Below are positions 5,015 through 9,393 of a stretch of DNA of 9,393 nucleotides, in pieces; positions within the stretch are counted from its first letter, which is position 1, and every line of letters starts with the position of its first letter. Location of the stretch: NCBI GenBank assembly GCA_003520965.1, contig DOTU01000138.1:1-9393 (forward strand). Direction: 5' to 3'. Origin of the DNA: Candidatus Zixiibacteriota bacterium. Lineage in GTDB: Bacteria > Zixibacteria > MSB-5A5 > UBA10806. Position numbers and translations under genes: made by a program. Under the pieces are notes generated by a model, which worked only from the letters and a program-made list of their open reading frames with translations, was not told where the DNA came from and did no database searches.

Positions 5015-7286
5015 AGCATTTTTTACAAATTTCCTGGTTCTCGCTATTATCTCGTTTTCATTTGGTGAAACAGCATCCACCGGTAGAATTACGGGAATAG
5101 TAGTCCACAGTGGCAATCAGGAACCACTACCGGGAGCGTCGATTTTTATTCTAGGTACTAAAATCGGAGCAGCTACTGATTCACAGGGGCGCTATATTAT
5201 TAATAATATTGCACCAGGAACATATTCCCTTAGTGTATCTCTAATAGGATATGCCCCTGATACGAAAAATGACGTAACGGTGAACAATATCCGATCAACC
5301 GTTGTCAATTTCAGCATTAATGAAAGCGCTTTAGAATCTGCCAACATCATTGTTACGCCGGGCTATTTCTCAAAGTCACCTGATTTAAAACTTAGTACGC
5401 GAACACAATCAAATGAGGAAATAAGAAGGCTGCCCGGGGGATCAGAAGATGTACTAAGGGCCATTTCTATCCTCCCCGGCGTTGCCCAGGTAGAAGCGGG
5501 GCGAAATGATCTAATCGTCCGCGGAGGGGCGCCTTCTGAGAATCTGTTTATTGTAGATGGCATAGAAGCTCAAAATATCAATCATTTTGGAACCCAGGGA
5601 TCCGGAGGCGGACCCTTAAGTTACATCAATTTAGATTATGTCGATCAGACAACTTTTTCCACTGGAGGATTTGGGGCTCGCTATGGCGATAAATTATCCT
5701 CTGTTTTAAATATTGAATTAAAAGATGGAAACATTGACAAATTAGGTGGGAAGGCCACTATATCGGCTACTCAATTCGGCCTGAATCTGGAAGGGCCACT
5801 GGCTCAAAAAGGATCGTTTATTTTTACAGCGCGTCGAAGTTATCTCGATTGGCTGTTCAGGGCCGCCGGATTCGGTTTTGTGCCCGAATATTACGATTTC
5901 ATGTGGAGGGCAAATTATAATATTGATAGCAGGAACCTGGTCAAAGTACTTGGAGTCGGAGCAATAGATAAAGTCCGATTTTTTAATGATACCGGGAATA
6001 AGCGATATGATAATTCACGCATTTTGGGAAATAACCAGAACCAAGCTTTTGGCGGCGCCACATGGAAACATCTTGCCGGACGATGGTTCAGCACCATAAC
6101 CCTGGGTCAAAGTTACGTAGATTATGGTTTCAATCAATCGGATTCGACGCTTCAATCAATATTTAAGAATAATTCTGTTGAATCGGAATCATATTGTCAG
6201 GGAGATGTAAATATTCAACTCAACAACTCAACCGAATTAGCTGCGGGAATACAGACCAAGATTGCTTATATAAAAAGCGACATATTATTACCTCAATATA
6301 CAACAAGTTTTGGAGATACTCTTGCGATTGACGGAATATTCCGAACCAATGCCCTTAAGGGATCAGCCTATGCGCAGTTATCCAAAGTATTCGGCTTGTT
6401 CAAGGTGTCGCTCGGGGGAAGAGCCGATTACTTTGATTTGATAAAAAATAAATTCGTATTATCTCCGCGTTTTTCAATTTCTTATTTCGCCAGCGATAAA
6501 ATCAGTGTCAATGGAAGTATCGGGCGATACTACCAGGCGCCATCGTATGTTTGGCTGATAACCAACAATAATAATAGAAGCCTTAAATTCATCAATGCTG
6601 ATCATTTTATTCTTGGAATAGACTACCTTCTAAGGCCGGATACTAAGCTAAGTATTGAGGGGTTTATTAAAAAATATTCCGATTATCCCGCCAGTTTTAA
6701 TCGGCCATATCTGGTTTTGGCAAACACAGGCGCCGGTTTCGGCGGTTCTGAAGATGGGTTCTCGTCTTTTGGATTCGAATATTTGTCAAGCAAAGGAAAG
6801 GGCTTAACCAAAGGGATCGAATTTCTTGCTCAAAAAAGACTGTCTGTAATCCCATGCTATGGCCTTATAAGTATAAGCCTTGGCAAAACGGAATTTCAAG
6901 GAGTTGATAAGGTCAGACGTCCCGGCAGCTTTGATCAACGATTAATAGTCAATTTGGCCGGCGGATATGTTTTTAACTCAAAGTGGGAAATTGGAACGAA
7001 ATTTAGTCTGGCTACGGGGAGGCCATATACTCCTTTCAATCAAGATGGAACGCAGAACATGGGGACCTATAATAGCGCTCGTGTCGAGACAAATCATAGT
7101 CTTGATTTGCGTGTCGATCGCCGTTGGATGTTTATGTCCTGGATGTTAACCACTTATTTTGAGTTGCAAAATGCTTATAATTGGAAATACAAGGATATCC
7201 CGCGCTTTGATACTCGCACAGATCAAACTAAAAATGATGCATCGATAGGTATTATTCCCTCTATCGGAATAAGTGCAACATTTTAA
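5007..7286 (+). CDS. TonB-dependent outer-membrane receptor with carboxypeptidase-regulatory-like domain
   Basis: This 759-residue protein starts with a signal peptide (residues 1 to about 24). A carboxypeptidase-regulatory-like beta domain follows (about 26-104, with TGIVVHSGNQEPLPGASI and GYAPDT). A TonB-box-like stretch, NIIVTPG, lies near 113-119. The plug domain spans about 130-245, with LPGGSEDVLRAISILPGV and VRGGAPSENLFIVDGIE. A C-terminal beta barrel ends in Ser-Ala-Thr-Phe; a terminal aromatic residue is the usual barrel-assembly signal. The length fits a compact transporter of this class. The start codon overlaps the regulator's last codons by 8 bases (ATGAGTAA), with AGGAA just upstream, so translation is coupled. 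The substrate cannot be read from sequence. Pairing with a B12-binding regulator makes a cobalamin or other corrinoid plausible, but iron chelators or peptides are equally common for this family. Confidence 0.9.
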   Translation: MSKAFFTNFLVLAIISFSFGETASTGRITGIVVHSGNQEPLPGASIFILGTKIGAATDSQGRYIINNIAPGTYSLSVSLIGYAPDTKNDVTVNNIRSTVVNFSINESALESANIIVTPGYFSKSPDLKLSTRTQSNEEIRRLPGGSEDVLRAISILPGVAQVEAGRNDLIVRGGAPSENLFIVDGIEAQNINHFGTQGSGGGPLSYINLDYVDQTTFSTGGFGARYGDKLSSVLNIELKDGNIDKLGGKATISATQFGLNLEGPLAQKGSFIFTARRSYLDWLFRAAGFGFVPEYYDFMWRANYNIDSRNLVKVLGVGAIDKVRFFNDTGNKRYDNSRILGNNQNQAFGGATWKHLAGRWFSTITLGQSYVDYGFNQSDSTLQSIFKNNSVESESYCQGDVNIQLNNSTELAAGIQTKIAYIKSDILLPQYTTSFGDTLAIDGIFRTNALKGSAYAQLSKVFGLFKVSLGGRADYFDLIKNKFVLSPRFSISYFASDKISVNGSIGRYYQAPSYVWLITNNNNRSLKFINADHFILGIDYLLRPDTKLSIEGFIKKYSDYPASFNRPYLVLANTGAGFGGSEDGFSSFGFEYLSSKGKGLTKGIEFLAQKRLSVIPCYGLISISLGKTEFQGVDKVRRPGSFDQRLIVNLAGGYVFNSKWEIGTKFSLATGRPYTPFNQDGTQNMGTYNSARVETNHSLDLRVDRRWMFMSWMLTTYFELQNAYNWKYKDIPRFDTRTDQTKNDASIGIIPSIGISATF

Positions 7287-7308
7287 TTATCTAAAATATA
7301 TCGGCAAA

Positions 7309-7407
7309 GGAGAAAAATATGATCTCCTGGTGCCACGAAAAATATGTTAGAACTTAATAAAGCGGTAAAAAGCGGAATAGGCGAAAACCTTCGCCGTGGC
7401 ATTTAGG
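7309..7407 (+). other. Possible structured RNA leader before the flavin reductase gene
   Basis: The 172-base gap between receptor and reductase holds nested inverted repeats. TGCCAC (7331-7336) pairs with GTGGCA (7396-7401), flanked by CCT (7326-7328) and AGG (7405-7407). GGCGAA (7380-7385) pairs with TTCGCC (7390-7395) around an AACC loop, abutting the first stem. A separate small pair GGAGA (7309-7313)/TCTCC (7323-7327) surrounds an ATG. It does not fit the B12 riboswitch consensus as I know it. A function is unproven. Confidence 0.3.
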
Positions 7408-7458
7408 AATTGATGATATTATGATGAGTCAGTAAAACTTTTTTGAATAGGATTTTAA

Positions 7459-8025
7459 ATGAAAAAGTACAACTTTGTTGCTATTTCCGGAAGCTTGAGG
7501 AAGAGCTCCTACAATACAATGGCGCTAAGGGCGGCGCAAAAACTTGCCCGCGAAAACATATCAATAGAACAGCTATCAATCGCCGATGTACCATTCTATG
7601 ACCAGGATCTTTATTCAGATACTTTCCCTCAGATTGTAGATAAATTGGCCGAGGCTATAAAGGCTTCAGATGCGGTCATTATAGTTACGCCTGAGTACAA
7701 TTATTCAATACCGGGTGTTCTAAAGAATGCTATTGATTTTCTATCGCGCTCACCTAAAAAGCCATTTGATATGAAGGTGATCGGCATCATGGGCGCAAGT
7801 CCGGGAATGTTGGGATCTGCCAGAGCACAATATCATTTAAGACAAGTGATGGTATACCTCAATGCCTACGTAATGAATAGTCCTGAGGTCATGATTCCTC
7901 AAGTAAATACCAAGTTTAGCGAAACGGGCGAGTTGCTGGACGATAAAACGGCTGGACAAATACGCAAGTTCACAGATACGCTTTCCGGGTTTAGCGCAAA
8001 GATGAATGGCTTTTCAGCCTCTTAA
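7459..8025 (+). CDS. NADPH-dependent FMN reductase / quinone reductase (ChrR-like flavodoxin fold)
   Basis: This 188-residue protein has the flavodoxin-like fold of the NADPH-dependent FMN reductase family. The phosphate-binding loop GSLRKSSYN is at residues 11-19. The family signature TPEYNYSIPGVLKNAIDFL is at about 77-95, where flavin contacts are made. GASPGMLGSARAQYHLRQ follows at about 112-129. Relatives such as E. coli ChrR/YieF use bound FMN to reduce quinones, chromate and other acceptors by two electrons, protecting against oxidative stress. The ATG is preceded by AGGA eight bases upstream (ATAGGATTTTAA). No signal peptide is present, so it is cytosolic. It lies 172 bases after the receptor gene, separated by a possible RNA structure. 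Its neighbour is a dodecin, another flavin-binding protein. The pair suggests flavin handling or protection from light-excited flavins. The exact substrate is not determinable from sequence. Confidence 0.92.
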   Translation: MKKYNFVAISGSLRKSSYNTMALRAAQKLARENISIEQLSIADVPFYDQDLYSDTFPQIVDKLAEAIKASDAVIIVTPEYNYSIPGVLKNAIDFLSRSPKKPFDMKVIGIMGASPGMLGSARAQYHLRQVMVYLNAYVMNSPEVMIPQVNTKFSETGELLDDKTAGQIRKFTDTLSGFSAKMNGFSAS

Positions 8026-8029
8026 GGGC

Positions 8030-8078
8030 CAAGGCATATTCGTATCGAATGGGATGGATAAAGTATGACTCGGCCTTG
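8030..8078 (+). repeat. Inverted repeats downstream of the flavin reductase gene
   Basis: CAAGGC (8030-8035) pairs with GCCTTG (8073-8078), and ATTCG/CGAAT forms a smaller hairpin inside (8038-8050). No T-tract follows, so this is a weak terminator candidate; it may only stabilise the transcript end or be chance. Confidence 0.3.
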
Positions 8079-8127
8079 CTGGGCTTAACTAAATGTCCTG
8101 TGAAAATGAAAGCTGAGCCAATTAGAA

Positions 8128-8133
8128 TATAAT
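8128..8133 (+). promoter_or_regulatory. Candidate -10 element for the dodecin transcript
   Basis: A perfect TATAAT lies about 45 bases before the preferred dodecin start within an AT-rich stretch. No clear -35 hexamer is found at 16-18 bases upstream, so confidence is limited. Confidence 0.3.
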
Positions 8134-8178
8134 TTAATATTTGAGCTGTTTCGGCATATGGAAAATCAGGAGGACCAG

Positions 8179-8376
8179 GTGCTAAAAATGATTGAAGTGG
8201 GTGGAACCTCGGCCGAGGGGTTCTCGGAAGCGGCGGCGACGGCTTACACTATTGACACACTAATCGCACAGGGAGAGAAGATTTACTTCTTTGAAGTAGT
8301 TGAACAAAGGGGATCTGTACGTGAAGGGAGACTGAAGGAATTTCAGGCAATCATAAAGGTGGCGATAGATGGCTAA
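8179..8376 (+). CDS. Dodecin-like flavin-binding protein, GTG start
   Basis: This is a 65-residue dodecin, a family that forms dodecameric shells storing flavins in the cytosol. The N-terminal strand (KMIEVGGTSAEG), one helix, and FFEVVEQRG followed by EFQAIIKVAIDG match the three-strand, one-helix fold. The start is most likely GTG at 8179-8181, because AGGAGG at 8168-8173 sits five bases before it. It also gives the family's usual N-terminus. An ATG at 8158 would add seven residues (MENQEDQ) but has no good ribosome binding site. Dodecins normally carry a Trp in the WFEVVE segment (Trp36 in Halobacterium) that stacks on the flavin; here it is Phe37. The flavin-contacting Gln is kept (Gln56). 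Dodecin protects cells from light-excited riboflavin, which fits beside the flavin reductase and a B12 light sensor. The ligand of this variant is uncertain. Confidence 0.88.
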   Translation: MLKMIEVGGTSAEGFSEAAATAYTIDTLIAQGEKIYFFEVVEQRGSVREGRLKEFQAIIKVAIDG

Positions 8377-8387
8377 CCTCTCAGCCT

Positions 8388-8400
8388 CGCTATCATAGCG
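8388..8400 (+). repeat. Short palindrome after the dodecin gene
   Basis: CGCTA and TAGCG pair around a TCA loop (8388-8400), lying between the dodecin stop and the lipocalin start. No T-tract follows. It could be a minor operator or mRNA hairpin; chance is possible. Confidence 0.25.
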
Positions 8401-8438
8401 ATAATTAAATGCCGGCAGCGAAAAACATTGGAGGTAAT

Positions 8439-8993
8439 ATGAAGTTTATCATAAATTCAGCTATGTTGTTAGCAATTATTGGGAATGTCATAGCCGGAGA
8501 GCTATGTCCGGTAACCACGGTCGAACAGGTCGATCTTGGTCGGTATTGTGGGACCTGGTACGAAATTGCTCATTTGCCAAATTGGTTTCAACGTAAATGT
8601 GACTGCAATACCACTGCTGAATATTTCCAGCTTCCCAACGGAAGAATACGAGTTGTAAATCGTTGCCAGAAGGCCGATAGCAGTTTGGCCGTAGTGGAGG
8701 GTGTAGCCCGAAAAAAAGATTCTAAAGGTTCAAACGCCAAGCTGGAAGTGCGATTTGCGCCATCCTGGCTTGGTTGGGTGCCGTTTGTATGGGGTACTTA
8801 CTGGATAATCGATCTTGCTCCGGATTACTCATATGCTGCGGTTGGTGATCCTTCTCGGAAATATCTATGGATTTTGTCACGGTCTCCCGAAATGGACCGT
8901 AATACCTACGATGCAATCCTTGGTAGACTTAAAAACATGGGATATGACACGGACAAACTTATTACTACCCGCCAGGAGCGAAACGCCCAATAA
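8439..8993 (+). CDS. Lipocalin of the bacterial Blc type, secreted
   Basis: This 184-residue protein matches the bacterial Blc lipocalins, which bind lipids or other hydrophobic molecules and respond to envelope stress. A signal peptide (MKFIINSAMLLAIIGNVIA) ends near residue 19. The first lipocalin motif GTWYEIAHLPNWFQ is at residues 38-51. A second conserved block WGTYWIIDLAPDYSYAAVG lies near 118-136, followed by YLWILSRSP. I chose the ATG at 8439 because GGAGG lies just upstream and the signal peptide starts there; an earlier ATG at 8409 adds ten unlikely residues. Blc of E. coli is a lipoprotein, but the Cys here (Cys23) does not sit in a good lipobox, so a soluble periplasmic form is more likely. 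Unusually many cysteines (23, 37, 54, 56, 76) could form disulfides. It lies 62 bases after dodecin and ends at a terminator. Confidence 0.92.
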   Translation: MKFIINSAMLLAIIGNVIAGELCPVTTVEQVDLGRYCGTWYEIAHLPNWFQRKCDCNTTAEYFQLPNGRIRVVNRCQKADSSLAVVEGVARKKDSKGSNAKLEVRFAPSWLGWVPFVWGTYWIIDLAPDYSYAAVGDPSRKYLWILSRSPEMDRNTYDAILGRLKNMGYDTDKLITTRQERNAQ

Positions 8994-9057
8994 TCGTCCC
9001 ATAAAAGTTAACTCATTATGAGATTGTGGTATTAACGATAATTGAAAAGTCCTTAGT

Positions 9058-9082
9058 TCTCCGCGGCCCCGGGGATTTTTTT
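9058..9082 (+). terminator. Intrinsic terminator after the lipocalin gene
   Basis: A 6-bp stem (TCTCCG at 9058-9063 with CGGGGA at 9070-9075, one G-T pair) encloses the six-base loop CGGCCC. It is followed at once by seven T (9076-9082). It lies about 65 bases past the lipocalin stop, in the right place to end the rightward operon before kdpF. Confidence 0.75.
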
Positions 9083-9277
9083 CTACCATTAACAAAATAT
9101 TAAATCCCACAAACGAGTATTTTTAGTACAATTATACTATTAATAAGCAAGTTCATCGGAGTTTGAGTAATGTTAATTTACGAATATTCCTTCTTTACTA
9201 CCTATTTATACCACCTTTTCACAATTTTACAGATTATTTACACCCCCCCAAAGTATATCTCAATAAATATCGAACTG

Positions 9278-9296
9278 TATTTCGAAGTTCGAAATA
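9278..9296. promoter_or_regulatory. Palindromic candidate operator upstream of kdpF
   Basis: TATTTCGAA and TTCGAAATA form a perfect 9-bp inverted repeat around one central G. The right arm overlaps AAATATCGA (9292-9300), which is repeated directly at 9265-9273, 27 bp away. Its symmetry and position, about 30-50 bases before kdpF, suggest a binding site for a dimeric regulator of the kdp operon. The regulator is unknown. Confidence 0.4.
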
Positions 9297-9331
9297 TCGA
9301 TTCATTTTATTTTAAAAAGGATATGAAAGAT

Positions 9332-9393
9332 ATGGAATTTATCATTGCAGGAATTATTTCAATCGGGTTGTTGATATATCTGGTCTACGTAAT
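9332..9393 (+). CDS. kdpF: KdpF, small subunit of the Kdp potassium-transporting ATPase (3' end beyond window)
   Basis: The visible start encodes MEFIIAGIISIGLLIYLVYV, a single hydrophobic helix. It closely matches KdpF (about 25-30 residues), the small inner-membrane subunit that stabilises the KdpABC high-affinity potassium pump. KdpF is normally first in the kdpFABC operon, so kdpA should follow beyond the window. Two in-frame starts exist. ATG 9332 gives the usual N-terminus; ATG 9323 (MKD in front) lies only two bases after AAAAAGG. A third in-frame ATG at 9170 would give a long extension that is probably not real. The gene is separated from the lipocalin gene by an intrinsic terminator and a palindrome, so it is a new transcription unit. 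Only the first 20 codons or so are in view. Confidence 0.75.
   Translation, partial: MEFIIAGIISIGLLIYLVYV

Larger units (their letters stand above)
8994..9322 (+). other. Intergenic region between lipocalin and kdpF; holds a terminator and kdp control sequences
   Basis: This stretch of roughly 330 bases contains no convincing gene of its own. It holds the lipocalin terminator (9058-9082), a TATACT at 9133-9138 that could be a -10 element, a run of seven C (9243-9249), and a near-perfect palindrome (9278-9296). A reading frame open from ATG 9170 runs into kdpF; its aromatic-rich composition looks non-coding, although a GGAG precedes it. Confidence 0.55.

Noticed and set aside
7331..7401. TGCCACG/CGTGGCA as terminal inverted repeats of a small mobile element
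   Set aside because: Arms are only seven bases, there are no flanking target duplications, and no second copy is in the window.
7344..7406. 20-codon frame (MLELNKAVKSGIGENLRRGI) in the leader of the flavin reductase gene
   Set aside because: It has no ribosome binding site and overlaps the inverted repeats; too short to recognise.
7287..7458. Cobalamin riboswitch, considered because of the B12-related context
   Set aside because: I could not find the B12 box or the conserved core; the visible stems do not match that fold.
8877..9110. Leftward 77-residue frame across the lipocalin end and terminator
   Set aside because: It runs through the intrinsic terminator and is antisense to the conserved lipocalin C-terminus.

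Overview
The window looks like a chromosomal stretch from a Gram-negative bacterium of moderate to low GC, most likely in the FCB superphylum. The pointers are a TonB-dependent receptor with an N-terminal carboxypeptidase-regulatory-like domain, a DUF4397 lipoprotein and tandem fasciclin proteins. Most genes have clear AAGGAG-type ribosome binding sites, which is unlike typical Bacteroidota, so a lineage such as Zixibacteria or a relative is possible. This assignment is an inference. No rRNA, tRNA, CRISPR array or mobile element was seen.

Layout: a leftward block (about 1-3800) and a rightward block (4055-8993) diverge from a 256-bp AT-rich control region (3799-4054). Reading outward, the leftward block encodes a small DUF378 membrane protein, a secreted fasciclin protein, a fasciclin protein without signal peptide, a DUF4397 lipoprotein, a DUF523-DUF1722 (TudS/YbgA-like) protein and a YbjT-like NAD(P)-binding protein that stops early. 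Hairpins flank the DUF4397 gene, so the block is probably more than one transcript. The rightward block encodes a MerR-family regulator with a cobalamin-binding domain (CarH/LitR type), an overlapping TonB-dependent receptor, an NADPH-dependent FMN/quinone reductase, a dodecin and a Blc-like lipocalin. A good intrinsic terminator closes it at 9058-9082. The window ends inside kdpF, the probable first gene of a kdp potassium-transport operon.

How the genes may work together: the regulator carries the Trp-x9-Glu-His motif and the cobalt-ligating His of adenosylcobalamin photoreceptors. The control region holds two sets of three TGT cores spaced exactly 11 bp, the architecture reported for CarH operators. 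DUF523/DUF1722 proteins, YbjT-like dehydrogenases and lipocalins often lie near CarH/LitR regulators and photolyases. Dodecin and the flavin reductase handle flavins, which are photosensitisers. The region is therefore best read as a light and photo-oxidative stress island run by a B12 photoreceptor, with a candidate B12 (or other) importer translationally coupled to it. No photolyase or carotenoid gene lies in the window. The light role is inferred from family knowledge and motifs.
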